Below are positions 42,505 through 51,418 of a DNA stretch of 64,000 nucleotides, piece by piece. Source of the stretch: Oceanobacillus halophilus (GTDB lineage Bacteria; Bacillota; Bacilli; Bacillales; Amphibacillaceae). The notes under the pieces are model-generated. The model was given only the letters and a program-made list of their open reading frames with translations, made no database searches and was not told the DNA's origin. A program made the position numbers and the translations under genes. Location of the stretch: NCBI RefSeq assembly GCF_003628505.1, contig NZ_RBZP01000007.1:62001-126000 (forward strand), given 5' to 3'. Within the stretch, counting starts at the first letter, position 1, and the number at the start of each line of letters is the position of its first letter.

Positions 42505-43277
42505 ACAAGCAAATAATAGAAAAAGTACGAGAAAACACACCATTAATACATCATCTAACCAATCAAGTCGTCATGAATTTCACAGCAAATGGTTTATTAT
42601 CCTTTGGTGCAGCACCCGTTATGGCAAAGGCGGAAGAAGAAGCAGCGGATATGGCATCAACTGCAGATGGAGTGCTCCTTAATATTGGTACCTTAACACC
42701 GAATGAACTAAAAGCCATGATTTCAGCTGGAAAAGCTGCCAATCAAAAGGACATCCCTGTTGTGCTTGATCCTGTTGGAGTTGCTGCAACCTCTTTTCGG
42801 GCCGATGCAGTAAAACAACTTCTAAACAAAGTTCGGCCTACCGTAATTAAAGGAAATGCTGGGGAACTAGCTCATCTTATTGATATTCCTTGGAAAACCA
42901 AAGGGGTGGACTCAGTCGGGGACGGCAACATCGAGGAAATTACAAGGCAGGTTGCTAGAACCTATCAAACAACAGCAATTCTTACTGGAAAAACTGATGT
43001 TATTTGTACATCTGAAACTACCATCGTTAATAAAACTGGCCACCCAATATTAGCAAAAGTAACCGGTGCTGGCTGTTTACTAGGGTCTTTACTTGCTGCC
43101 TGCTTAACCACGGATGATTCAATTGAGGAACAAGCTCTTACTGCTGTCCAATTTTACGGATTAGCTGCAGAATATGCTGCAAGTTATGAGGATGTTCAAG
43201 CATCAGGAACTTTTATTCCACATTTTATCGACGCCCTTTCCTTGGATGCTGAGTTCTTAAAAGGAGCAATTGTATGA
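42501..43277 (+). CDS. thiM: Hydroxyethylthiazole kinase
   Basis: 258 residues. It phosphorylates the thiazole moiety for salvage. Conserved: PLIHHLTNQVVMNFTANGLLSFGAAPVM, LNIGTL, VLDPVGVAATSFR, GNAGEL and VTGAGCLLGSL with the catalytic cysteine. AAAGGAG precedes ATG 42501, which overlaps the thiD stop (ATGA). With ThiW this supports a thiazole-salvage role of the cluster. Confidence 0.93.
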   Translation: MNKQIIEKVRENTPLIHHLTNQVVMNFTANGLLSFGAAPVMAKAEEEAADMASTADGVLLNIGTLTPNELKAMISAGKAANQKDIPVVLDPVGVAATSFRADAVKQLLNKVRPTVIKGNAGELAHLIDIPWKTKGVDSVGDGNIEEITRQVARTYQTTAILTGKTDVICTSETTIVNKTGHPILAKVTGAGCLLGSLLAACLTTDDSIEEQALTAVQFYGLAAEYAASYEDVQASGTFIPHFIDALSLDAEFLKGAIV

Positions 43278-43897
43278 ATACATCCGTAAATCAGTTGCTG
43301 CGCAAATATTTTATAATGGGGAGCCAAAATTGCAACTGTGACCCAGCTAAAATACTGGAGGAAGCAGCCTTAATTGGAATTACGGCATTTCAATTCCGTG
43401 AAAAAGGAGAACATTCATTAAGTGGGAATGAAAAGATAAAACTTGGTTTGAAATTACGAGATATATGTAGGAAACATCATATCCCATTTTTTATAAATGA
43501 TGATGTCGAATTGGCAGAAACATTAGATGTTGATGGTATACACGTTGGGCAAGAGGATCAACCGGTAGAACAGCTAAGACGGGATTTTCCAGATAAAATA
43601 ATTGGGCTGTCTGTTTCTAATACAAATGAAGTTGAAGAAAGCCCGATTCATTTAGTAGATTATGTTGGTGCAGGTCCAATCTTTCCAACCAGCACAAAAG
43701 AGGATGCCAAAGAAGCTGTTGGTTTGGAATGGATTCAAACCTTAAGATCTCGATACCCTAAACTCCCTATTGTTGGAATTGGCGGTATTAATACAGAGAA
43801 TGCTGCATCAGTTCTTGAAGCAGGCGCCGATGGTGTTTCAGTAATATCCGCTATTACTAGAGCACAGAATATATCGGATTCTATAATAAAACTATAA
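43274..43897 (+). CDS. thiE: Thiamine-phosphate synthase
   Basis: 207 residues of the TIM-barrel enzyme that joins HMP-PP and thiazole phosphate. Motifs: FQFREKGEHSLSG, FFINDDVELAETLDVDGIHVGQEDQP, GLSVSNTNEV, DYVGAGPIFPTSTKEDA and VGIGGINTENAASVLEAGADGVSVISAI. It overlaps thiM by ATGA and ends the operon with a terminator. Confidence 0.94.
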   Translation: MNTSVNQLLRKYFIMGSQNCNCDPAKILEEAALIGITAFQFREKGEHSLSGNEKIKLGLKLRDICRKHHIPFFINDDVELAETLDVDGIHVGQEDQPVEQLRRDFPDKIIGLSVSNTNEVEESPIHLVDYVGAGPIFPTSTKEDAKEAVGLEWIQTLRSRYPKLPIVGIGGINTENAASVLEAGADGVSVISAITRAQNISDSIIKL

Positions 43898-43905
43898 AAT
43901 TTCTT

Positions 43906-43945
43906 AAAGCAAAGTGGGGAATAAACATCCCACTTTGCTTTTTTG
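43906..43945 (+). terminator. Terminator of the thi operon
   Basis: AAAGCAAAGTGGG and CCCACTTTGCTTT (13-bp stem) with an 11-nt loop and a T run. Confidence 0.92.
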
Positions 43946-44138
43946 TAATTAAATTCGTCTGTTCACCATTTAGGAAACGGATCAACTTCTGAATTATTGT
44001 TTAAAACTCGTTTTCATTTTAGTTTGAAGCATGAACAATAATGGATGGTCAAAGGCCCAATCTTCTCCAAATCAATCTCAATCTAGACATTTTCCCCATA
44101 TATTAAAGAGACATTTATTTTAAGGGGGAAATATTTTA

Positions 44139-44678
44139 ATGAATGATTACTATCCACATCACTATCAACCATATCACCAAGAAGAAGAACGACAATTTAA
44201 TCTTCCGTGGTATTTATTAAATCAATTCTTTGGTCCAGGAGGAGGTCCTGGAAGTGGCTTCCCAGGAGGCGGACCAGGTCAGGGGTTTCCAGGTGGAGGT
44301 CCTGGGGGCGGTTTTCCTGGCGGAGGACCAGGTCAAGGGTTCCCGGGAGGAGGTCCTGGGGGCGGTTTTCCTGGTGGAGGGCCAGGTCAAGGATTCCCAG
44401 GCGGCGGATCTAGTGGTGGACAGCAATCCGGACCACCAACTTCACCCCCACCGAACTTCACACCACAGCAATCCCAATTCCAGACATTTGCAGTAGATCC
44501 AGGTGGTATTCGTGGCTGTCTATTCCGTTTTACGTATGTCTGGCTAAGAAGAGATTCATTCTGGTATTACCCAACCTTTGTCGGCAGAAACTCCATAGCT
44601 GGGTACCGTTGGAATGGATGGAGATGGGTTTATTTTGGTATTGACCTAGACAGAATTGAATCTTTCCAATGCTATTGA
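44139..44678 (+). CDS. Gly/Pro-rich repeat protein with an aromatic C-terminal domain
   Basis: 179 residues. An N terminus rich in His, Tyr and Gln is followed by three tandem 18-residue units GFPGGGPGQGFPGGGPGG (54 bp in DNA), then a Ser/Pro/Gln linker. The C-terminal domain (about 120-179) has RGCLFRFTYVWLRRDSFWYY, VGRNSIAGYRWNGWRWVYFG and a final C. I recall similar C-terminal domains in Bacillus proteins of unknown role, possibly spore- or surface-associated. No signal peptide. AAGGGGGAA precedes the ATG. Confidence 0.7.
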   Translation: MNDYYPHHYQPYHQEEERQFNLPWYLLNQFFGPGGGPGSGFPGGGPGQGFPGGGPGGGFPGGGPGQGFPGGGPGGGFPGGGPGQGFPGGGSSGGQQSGPPTSPPPNFTPQQSQFQTFAVDPGGIRGCLFRFTYVWLRRDSFWYYPTFVGRNSIAGYRWNGWRWVYFGIDLDRIESFQCY

Positions 44679-44747
44679 TCTAAAATAGTTACGTGTACAA
44701 ACATATCCCCTCTTACCACATAGAATGTAAGGGAAGGAGGGGATACT

Positions 44748-44942
44748 ATGTATCAATTAGCATTGCTGTATTTAGCAGCTGTATTAGCAGGCTTCTCATT
44801 AATCGTCGTAACTTTACTTGCAACATTCCTTGGAACAGTAGCACCTACTCTCGTTGCCATTGGTGCAGTTGCAGTAATTGTCTTCTCATTAGCAATATTG
44901 TATCTGGCACTCCGAGCGCTATTTAATAAACATTTGAAATAG
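44748..44942 (+). CDS. Small hydrophobic membrane protein, 64 residues
   Basis: Nearly the whole protein is hydrophobic: two membrane helices (about 3-28 and 33-57) rich in Ala, Leu and Val with a short basic tail NKHLK. GGAAGGAGGGGAT lies directly before the ATG, an unusually strong site. It follows the Gly-rich gene by 70 bp and may be cotranscribed. No family is recognised. Confidence 0.65.
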   Translation: MYQLALLYLAAVLAGFSLIVVTLLATFLGTVAPTLVAIGAVAVIVFSLAILYLALRALFNKHLK

Positions 44943-44952
44943 CGCGTAGAGT

Positions 44953-44976
44953 GATAAAGGTTATGACCTTTATTGT
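44953..44976 (+). terminator. Terminator after the small membrane protein
   Basis: ATAAAGGT and ACCTTTAT with a 4-nt loop followed by TGTT; the tail is weak. Confidence 0.55.
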
Positions 44977-45002
44977 TCAATCAAACGTTTGATCTAAATA
45001 AT

Positions 45003-45050
45003 AAGGCCTTCATCTATTTCTATGAAAGAAAGGATGAAGGCCTTGTTCTT
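45003..45050. terminator. Strong hairpin before the MITE-like copy c
   Basis: AAGGCCTTCATC and GATGAAGGCCTT form a perfect 12-bp stem with a loop of about 19 nt. It lies between convergent transcription units (the small membrane gene and the BCCT gene). Confidence 0.6.
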
Positions 45051-45059
45051 GTTAATATA

Positions 45060-45196
45060 GCTCTTTTCGGAAAAGCCTAGGTGAGACTACGGAGAGCGAT
45101 AGCTCGGAGTAGGCTCAACAGCGCCCGCGGAAAGCGTAGTGTATTTCCATAGCGGATATATAGCAGTATTCTTAATTAAAGTAATCAACAGTCTAT
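45060..45196. repeat. MITE-like repeat, copy c (left end missing)
   Basis: The core AAAAGCCTAGGTGAGACTAC and GAGCGATAGCTCGG is almost identical to copy a, followed by GCGCCCGCGGAAAGCG and GTGTATTTCCATAGCGG. The right terminus AAAGTAATCAACAGTCTAT is intact (to 45196), while the left terminus is absent, so this copy is truncated. Confidence 0.75.
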
Positions 45197-45254
45197 ATAA
45201 AATGTCAAATAAAGTCATGGTAAAAAACAACAAACTTTTTTTTAAAAAAGCCTA

Positions 45255-46805
45255 TTAATATTTATCTACTTTTTTCCGCATTTCTCTTTGCCAAATTAAT
45301 CCTTGTTCTAGAGCCATTTTTCGTGCAATTCTTGGGGCATTCCATAATGGAGGTAGCAACAAGAAGGAAACTGGCACAGCCGTGATAACAATGGAGTTCT
45401 GAATAGCTGATATACTATTTTCTCCAATAGTAAGAATCATCACTGTAGTTAGACCAAATATGATTGCCCAGAAAACCCGCAGCCATCTAGTCGGATGATC
45501 ATTACCAGTTAATGTGGCAGCCACAGTATAGGACATCGTGTCTGTCGTTGTTGCAACGAAGATAATGGATACTAAAAGAAAAGCTAATCCAAATACGGTC
45601 CCCATAGGAAGTTGATCCGTAATCGCCATTACTGCTGCAGGCATTCCGCCTTCATTAAGTGCGTTAGAAATAGATCCAGGATTCTCTGTTTCAAAGAACA
45701 CTCCCGTTCCACCAACGATAGAAAACCAAAAATTATTTACTATTGGTGCAACAATAGAAACAGCGATAATCAATTCTCTAATGGTTCGACCACGTGAAAT
45801 ACGACTAATGAAGACAATCAGCATTGGCGCATAACCGATAAACCAGCCCCAGAAGAAGATGGTCCACCAAGCTAGCCAACTGTTATCCTCACGATATAAA
45901 CTCATTTCAAAGAAGTTTTGAATGTGGACCCCTGTTCCACCAACAAATGCATCAATAATGAACATGGTTGGTCCAATAATCAAAATAACTAAAGCTAAAA
46001 GGATAGTAAACTTAACGTTATAATTACTTAAATGGTAAATACCTCGGTCCACACCAGTCGCTGCCGAAATAGCTGCTATAGCAACCAATGCAAGTACTAC
46101 GATAATACTTAAAGATAACGTGTTTGGCACATCAAACAGATGATTCAATCCATAAGAGATTTGCAATCCAAGAAAGCCAAGTGGCCCAAGTGTTCCTGCA
46201 ACCGTCGCAATGATAGAAAATATATCTGCTGTTGACCCAATTAAACTTTTATGATAAATCTTCTCTCCAAATATCGGGTATAATAATCCCCTTGGACGAA
46301 GTGGGAGCCCCTTCGTATAATGAACGTACATCATAACGATTGTAGCTAGTGTTCCCAGAATTGCCCATGCTGTAAAACCCCAATGTAAAAAAGATTGGGC
46401 AAAAGCAGCTGGAATATTGTTGAACTCTCCACCACCAAATAAAGGAGGCGTACTCATGTAATGGTTCATTGGTTCTGATGCTGCCCAAAACACTCCACCA
46501 CTTGCTAATAATGTTACTAATATCATAGAAACCCAACCAAAGAAGCTATACTTTGGTTTGTCCATTTTTCCTAGTTTTACTTTTCCATATCTAGAAAACG
46601 CCAGACCTAAACCGATAAGAAAATTTAACAACAACAATATCTGCCAATAAGCACCAAATAAATTTGCTGATAAGTCAAATAGAGAAGAAATTGTACTCCC
46701 TACCATATCACTGTTAATAAACGATAAGATAATGAATAGGATTAAAAATCCTCCACTAATTATAAATACCGGCCAGTCTAATTTAACCTTTTTCTTTTGA
46801 TTCAC
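45255..46805 (-). CDS. BCCT-family betaine/choline/carnitine transporter
   Basis: 516 residues, 12 membrane helices. The family signature GGVFWAASEPMNHYMSTPP and WTIFFWGWFIGYAPMLIVFISRISRGRTIREL are present, with the aromatic box residues of betaine carriers. It imports compatible solutes with sodium and supports osmotic tolerance. Start is GTG 46805, 6 nt after AGGAGG. A consensus-like promoter lies about 140 bp upstream, leaving a long untranslated leader. Substrate (glycine betaine versus choline or others) is not certain. Confidence 0.9.
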   Translation of the reverse strand: MNQKKKVKLDWPVFIISGGFLILFIILSFINSDMVGSTISSLFDLSANLFGAYWQILLLLNFLIGLGLAFSRYGKVKLGKMDKPKYSFFGWVSMILVTLLASGGVFWAASEPMNHYMSTPPLFGGGEFNNIPAAFAQSFLHWGFTAWAILGTLATIVMMYVHYTKGLPLRPRGLLYPIFGEKIYHKSLIGSTADIFSIIATVAGTLGPLGFLGLQISYGLNHLFDVPNTLSLSIIVVLALVAIAAISAATGVDRGIYHLSNYNVKFTILLALVILIIGPTMFIIDAFVGGTGVHIQNFFEMSLYREDNSWLAWWTIFFWGWFIGYAPMLIVFISRISRGRTIRELIIAVSIVAPIVNNFWFSIVGGTGVFFETENPGSISNALNEGGMPAAVMAITDQLPMGTVFGLAFLLVSIIFVATTTDTMSYTVAATLTGNDHPTRWLRVFWAIIFGLTTVMILTIGENSISAIQNSIVITAVPVSFLLLPPLWNAPRIARKMALEQGLIWQREMRKKVDKY

Positions 46806-46942
46806 GTTTTTCCTCCTAATTTTTATAGGAGCAAGCGTCTAAAATATCTTGCATACCGTCTATTAAAGACCGCTGGATGGATATCGAAATTCCTTTCAAT
46901 GACAAATCCACCAACTTGCTCTGTTTTAAGACACAGTCACAT

Positions 46943-46971
46943 ATTATAGATAAATAATGGTAAAGCGTCAA
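46943..46971 (-). promoter_or_regulatory. Promoter of the BCCT transporter gene
   Basis: TTGACG (46966-46971), 17-bp spacer, TATAAT (46943-46948) on the minus strand. The leader of about 130 nt up to the GTG can pair GGTGGAT with ATCCATCC. The remaining interval 46972-47174 shows no gene. Confidence 0.75.
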
Positions 46972-47174
46972 CTATTCTTTATTTTTTATCTGTTTTAATA
47001 AATTATTCACTCCTATAAGAAATGGACTTGTATATTTTATATACCCTAGTATTATTCTTAAATGAAATAGACTGATGGGTTTAGTTTTCTAATAGCTAAA
47101 CAATTACTTAGTCAAGTACTTCTACAACATTGGAACGAACGAGTGCTCAAAAAGAAAAGGTGTGATAGGGCCGA

Positions 47175-47204
47175 AAAAAACGACTAGGATCCTAGTCGTT
47201 TTTT
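47175..47204. terminator. Bidirectional terminator
   Basis: A perfect palindrome with AAAAAACGACTAGGA as left arm and T run on both strands. It ends the YisP-like gene on the minus strand. Confidence 0.85.
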
Positions 47205-47209
47205 CTAAT

Positions 47210-48028
47210 CTATTCATTTATTATCTCATCAACAGTGGATTCAACTTCCATCCGGGACATTTTTTCTTCTCCATTTTTTAGTGCCCTTAATGTTCTTTTT
47301 GCTAATGCTAATGGGATTTTGCAAAAACGTAAAATGGACTTGGTGTGAATGGATTCAATATACTGATCTGCTTGTTTTAAGTTTCTTTCAGCATAGGCAA
47401 ATAAATCCGCCCGGTTCCAATCATTTGGCAGAAAGCGCACACCACGTTCTGCGTCTTCATCCTGGTTTCTGAGCATATTTACTGCCTGTAAGCCTCTTCC
47501 ATATCCAATGGCCAGATTACGATCTGTTTTTGTCCCGTCGTACCATTCCCAAATATCAGATAACATAACCCCAACTAGGCCTGCAACATAATAAGTATAA
47601 TCATCTAAATCATCTTTTGAATTAATTACCCAATCCTTTTCTACCCATTTGGCCATACCGTCGGCCATTATACTTGTAGATTCTTTCACTTTTCCAAGAA
47701 TTTCTTCTGGACAAACAGCCAGCCAATCACTCAATCTTAAAGTCACTTCTGGTAATTTTTCTTCATATGGCTTAATTAATTCAAGATATGTATTTTCATT
47801 AAAAGTTCCCTTTAGCATACTACTGATAGACCTTAATAATTCCTGCTTCACATTCGCTTCCAATTGTTCATGATCCTCAATTTCATCGATGGCTCGCATA
47901 CATAAATATGCAGATCCCACTGTCATTTTAAGCGTCGGTTTAAGTAAGCTAATCGGAATGAAGAATGTTCTACTTGTTTCTTTTAATACTCTTACTGCAT
48001 CTTTTTGAAATTGCTTTTCGTTACCCAT
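47210..48028 (-). CDS. Squalene/phytoene synthase-family protein (YisP-like)
   Basis: 272 residues. The family fold is clear: TSRTFFIPISLL, the first acidic motif CMRAIDEIEDH, YTYYVAGLVGVMLSDIW, and a second motif weakened to NMLRNQDEDAERGVRFLP. In B. subtilis the homologue YisP acts as a farnesyl-diphosphate phosphatase rather than a synthase. The altered second motif suits that, though condensing activity cannot be excluded. AAGGAG is 8 nt from ATG 48028; the earlier ATG at 48046 overlaps it. Confidence 0.82.
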   Translation of the reverse strand: MGNEKQFQKDAVRVLKETSRTFFIPISLLKPTLKMTVGSAYLCMRAIDEIEDHEQLEANVKQELLRSISSMLKGTFNENTYLELIKPYEEKLPEVTLRLSDWLAVCPEEILGKVKESTSIMADGMAKWVEKDWVINSKDDLDDYTYYVAGLVGVMLSDIWEWYDGTKTDRNLAIGYGRGLQAVNMLRNQDEDAERGVRFLPNDWNRADLFAYAERNLKQADQYIESIHTKSILRFCKIPLALAKRTLRALKNGEEKMSRMEVESTVDEIINE

Positions 48029-48220
48029 TGGTCTTTCTCCTTCCATAAGGTAATTTTAGTATAACAAACATTACAATTAATTTCTTCTTTATACTTCCTT
48101 TGTATCTCATCAATTATTTAACTCCTGATGCCATATTTTTCTATAACATATTGTGCTTGAGTTTTCCTAAAAACAAGCATACTATAAGTAAGTATTCTCT
48201 TCTTAGAAAGGCGATAAAAG

Positions 48221-49381
48221 ATGGATAAACGAGTATATTTATTAACTATTGTTTCATTTGTTGTAGGTATGGTGGAACTAATTATAGGTGGAATTTTAGA
48301 TTTAGTTGCGTACGATTTGGGAGTTTCTCTTGGACAGGCCGGTTTATTAATTACTATTTTTTCATTAACATTCGCTCTTTCTGGACCGGTACTAGCGGTT
48401 ATAACAGCGAAATTAGAAAGAAAACGGCTTACTATCATTACTCTTTTTGTTTTTTTAATAGGGAATGTTATTGCAGTCTTTAGTCCAACCTATTCGATAT
48501 TATTTGCGGCTAGAATTCTGGCAGCTGCCAGCAGCTCTCTACTAATTGTACTATGTGTCGTCATGGCAGCAAATATTGTAGCGCCAAAGTATCGCGCAAG
48601 AGCAATCGGCATTGTAAATACGGGAGTTAGTGGCTCCCTCGTTCTGGGCGTACCAATTGGACTTATGTTTGGTAATGCTTTTGGATGGAGAGCACCTTTT
48701 GTTTTTATAACCATATTAACATTGCTATCAATAACTGGCATTATTTTCTTTATGGAGCGTGTTGCTCCTCCTGCTGAACAAATTTCTTTAAAAAGACAAT
48801 TTGCCTCACTTAAAGATCAGAAAATCCTTTTTGCTCATCTTACAACATTCATTTTATTAACTGGGCATTCCACGCTTTATAGCTACCTAACTCCTTTTGT
48901 TAAATTTACGATGGACTTAGATGGAACCTGGGTTAGTATTATTTACTTAGTGTTTGGAATAGCTGCAGTAAGCGGAGGAGCAGTCGGGGGGACTTTAGGT
49001 GATATACTAGGATCGAAACGAACAATATTAGGGGTTATAGTGATATTCGCGTTTGCTATTTTTGCCATTCCGTTTTCAACCTTTTCTATCCCATTATTTC
49101 TAGTCGTTATGATTATATGGGGAGCAATGAGCTGGGCCATCACCCCACCTTTGCAAAATTATTTAATGGTATCTGCACCAGAAACATCAAACGTTCAAAT
49201 CAGTTTAAACAACTCATCTTTACACTTAGGTATAGCAGTAGGATCTTCTATCGGGGCCATAGTCATCGACGTATCATCCGTTGAAAACAATGCCGCTGTA
49301 GGAGGAATACTAGCCGTCCTCTCCCTAGGAGCAGCCCTAATCTCCATGAGAAACCGAAAACACCAAAACGCCCACGCATAA
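48221..49381 (+). CDS. MFS transporter (DHA1/AraJ-like)
   Basis: 386 residues and 12 membrane helices. The loop 2-3 motif is weak (ITAKLERKRLTI); motif C-like GVSGSLVLGVPIG and RARAIGIVNTG are visible. Similar proteins export sugars, arabinose or drugs; the substrate is unknown. AAAGGCGAT precedes the ATG. The gene is divergent from the YisP-like gene and ends in a terminator inside the dispersed-repeat region. Confidence 0.8.
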   Translation: MDKRVYLLTIVSFVVGMVELIIGGILDLVAYDLGVSLGQAGLLITIFSLTFALSGPVLAVITAKLERKRLTIITLFVFLIGNVIAVFSPTYSILFAARILAAASSSLLIVLCVVMAANIVAPKYRARAIGIVNTGVSGSLVLGVPIGLMFGNAFGWRAPFVFITILTLLSITGIIFFMERVAPPAEQISLKRQFASLKDQKILFAHLTTFILLTGHSTLYSYLTPFVKFTMDLDGTWVSIIYLVFGIAAVSGGAVGGTLGDILGSKRTILGVIVIFAFAIFAIPFSTFSIPLFLVVMIIWGAMSWAITPPLQNYLMVSAPETSNVQISLNNSSLHLGIAVGSSIGAIVIDVSSVENNAAVGGILAVLSLGAALISMRNRKHQNAHA

Positions 49382-49382
49382 A

Positions 49383-49410
49383 GGTGCCTGGCACTTCCCG
49401 AATTTTGTCG
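49383..49410 (+). repeat. Dispersed GTGCCTGGCAC repeat, copy 1
   Basis: GGTGCCTGGCACTTCCCG followed by AATTTTGTCG, three bases after the MFS stop. Five copies occur in this window, all in the same orientation. Confidence 0.75.
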
Positions 49411-49416
49411 AACGTT

Positions 49417-49451
49417 AAATAGGCTATGGTTATTGGTACCATAGCCTATTT
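49417..49451. terminator. Terminator between MFS gene and tadC
   Basis: AAATAGGCTATGGT and ACCATAGCCTATTT, a perfect 14-bp stem with a 7-nt loop; works in both directions. Confidence 0.85.
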
Positions 49452-49462
49452 CATATTGAGGC

Positions 49463-49500
49463 GGTGCCTGGCACTTCCCGGTTTTTGTCGGTTTTTGTCG
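49463..49500 (+). repeat. Dispersed GTGCCTGGCAC repeat, copy 2
   Basis: GGTGCCTGGCACTTCCCG then GTTTTTGTCG twice in tandem. It abuts the stop codon of tadC. Confidence 0.75.
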
Positions 49501-49502
49501 TG

Positions 49503-50429
49503 TTATTGAAATGTGTCAATAAGTCCAATTATGGCTGGGCCTAATAAGACGACAAATAGACTCGGGAATATAAACAAGACTAAAGGGAATAACATTTTAA
49601 TCGGAGCCTTCATTGCTTGTTCCTCTGCACGTTGTTTTCTTTTTTCACGAATTTCACTAGATTGTACATTCAATACTTGTACCATTCCTATCCCCAATTG
49701 CTCTGCTTGAATAATACTCCCTATTAAGGATTTGACGTCATCAATAAAGATACGTTCTCTAACCCCAGACAGAGCTTCTTTTCTTGTTTTCCCAAGTCTC
49801 ATTTCTTCCAAACTACGCTGAAATTCCCTGGATAATACGCCATCTTTTTTAGATACCACTTTACTTAATGCAGAGTCAAACCCTAGCCCCGCTTCTATGC
49901 TTACCGTCAGCAAATCAATAAAATCAGGAAGCTCTTGTAATGCCTTTTTGTTCCGAGCCTTTGCTTTTTGTTTTAAGTAATAAGAAGGGACATATGACGC
50001 TACCGCAAATCCTCCTAAAATAAATAGGAGGATAACCCCTGTGGAAGGCTGTAGCAAAAAACTATACAAACCAAAGATAATCGGTAATATAATGTACAAG
50101 GAAGCTTGAACAATTCGAAATTCCACTGCACTCATTCCGAAAGGATTCCCCGCTTGCAACAAATTCATCTCAATTTTTTCTTTCTTCTCATTGGATAAAT
50201 TCGATTTATAAGATCTAACTATTTTCTTCCAAATAGGAGCAATAATCCGTTTGGAAAAGCTTAGTTTTTTCATTTCATCTGTTGGTTCAAGGAATCTTTC
50301 TGTTTCTACTTCATTCATTTGAAATACAGCAGTAATACGATTTTGAATTGCTCGCCTTTTCTCTTGACGCCATTTTAATAATCCATAAATTAATAATATA
50401 ATTGTTATAAAATAAGATACATATAGCAT
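49503..50429 (-). CDS. tadC: Tad pilus inner-membrane platform protein TadC
   Basis: 308 residues with a type II secretion F domain (about 160-285; DFIDLLTVSIEAGLGFDSAL and MRLGKTRKEALSGVRER), flanked by membrane helices near 5-20, 105-145 and 280-305. It forms the platform with TadB. GAGGTGTAGCC precedes the ATG, 4 bp after tadB. Last gene of the cluster. Confidence 0.85.
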   Translation of the reverse strand: MLYVSYFITIILLIYGLLKWRQEKRRAIQNRITAVFQMNEVETERFLEPTDEMKKLSFSKRIIAPIWKKIVRSYKSNLSNEKKEKIEMNLLQAGNPFGMSAVEFRIVQASLYIILPIIFGLYSFLLQPSTGVILLFILGGFAVASYVPSYYLKQKAKARNKKALQELPDFIDLLTVSIEAGLGFDSALSKVVSKKDGVLSREFQRSLEEMRLGKTRKEALSGVRERIFIDDVKSLIGSIIQAEQLGIGMVQVLNVQSSEIREKRKQRAEEQAMKAPIKMLFPLVLFIFPSLFVVLLGPAIIGLIDTFQ

Positions 50430-50433
50430 GAGG

Positions 50434-51417
50434 CTACACCTCGATAGTCGTTATTTTTTGGATAAGGAAAAATCCGATAGAACAAGAAATTACTGCAACA
50501 ACCACCAATATAATTCCAACAGGATGACTAAATAATGCACCAATATACTCTGGCTGAATGAGATATAAAACCATACCTAAGATAACAGGCAGTAAACCTA
50601 TTACAATCCCAGACATCCTTCCTTGAGCAGTTAATGTTTTGATTTGTCCCTGTATTTTAATTCTTTCTCTAATAGTTTGTACAATTTTTTCCAAAACAGT
50701 TGCTAAATTACCACCTACTTGCCTTTGTATAATAATAGCTTGAATCATTATATCCAAGTCCTCGCTTGGCATTCTTTCATGAAGGTGATGTAAAGCTTCT
50801 TCCGTTGTACTACCATACTGCATTTCCCTTAGTGCGGTTGCTAATTCTTCTTTCATCGGCGATCTCGCTTCTTCCATAAAAGATTTCAAAGCCTGTGGAA
50901 AGCTAAATCCTGCTTTCAGTCCTCCGATTACTGCCGAAATCATTTCTGGCAAGTCATTATTAAAAGCCTTTAGCCGATCTTGCTGCTTCTTTTTAATAAT
51001 AAATTTTGGAATATAAAATCCTATTAACGCACCAATCGGGAGCATAATAATACTATCTATGATTAAATATAGAATTCCCGCACCTAAAGCAATTGCTATC
51101 CATTGAAACATAATAAATTCTTCTGGTTTTAACGGGACACCTGCACGGTATAAGGCTATTTCTAATTTTCTGTTCTTATCTTTAGATAAGAACCTTTCTC
51201 GCACATTTTTCTTTGTTTTGTCTAGGTTTATTTGAAAACGTACTTTCTTAGCTTCCTGATTACTTTTCGATTCAACTTTTTCTTTCTTTTCATTATATAG
51301 ATAACGATTAATCCGATCTTTTACCAATTCTTTTTTAGGCGGAAATAGTCGCTGCAAAATAATATAAAAGAGAAATAACGAAGTAAGAAAAAATGATAGT
51401 AGGAGAAACAACATCAT
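50434..51417 (-). CDS. tadB: Tad pilus inner-membrane platform protein TadB
   Basis: 327 residues: N-terminal helix, two central membrane helices (about 95-140), an F domain (LPEMISAVIGGLKAGFSFPQ, LREMQYGSTTEEALHHLHER) and two C-terminal helices. ATG 51417 follows AAGGAGGAGTGGTAGG and lies one base beyond the tadA stop; a longer start at 51456 would lie inside tadA. It pairs with TadC around the ATPase. Confidence 0.86.
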   Translation of the reverse strand: MMLFLLLSFFLTSLFLFYIILQRLFPPKKELVKDRINRYLYNEKKEKVESKSNQEAKKVRFQINLDKTKKNVRERFLSKDKNRKLEIALYRAGVPLKPEEFIMFQWIAIALGAGILYLIIDSIIMLPIGALIGFYIPKFIIKKKQQDRLKAFNNDLPEMISAVIGGLKAGFSFPQALKSFMEEARSPMKEELATALREMQYGSTTEEALHHLHERMPSEDLDIMIQAIIIQRQVGGNLATVLEKIVQTIRERIKIQGQIKTLTAQGRMSGIVIGLLPVILGMVLYLIQPEYIGALFSHPVGIILVVVAVISCSIGFFLIQKITTIEV

Positions 51418-51418
51418 C

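Noticed and set aside
44207-44496. Three other open frames over the Gly-rich gene
   Set aside because: They are shadows of the GGN-CCN repeats; only the plus frame from 44139 has a ribosome site and a non-repeat domain.
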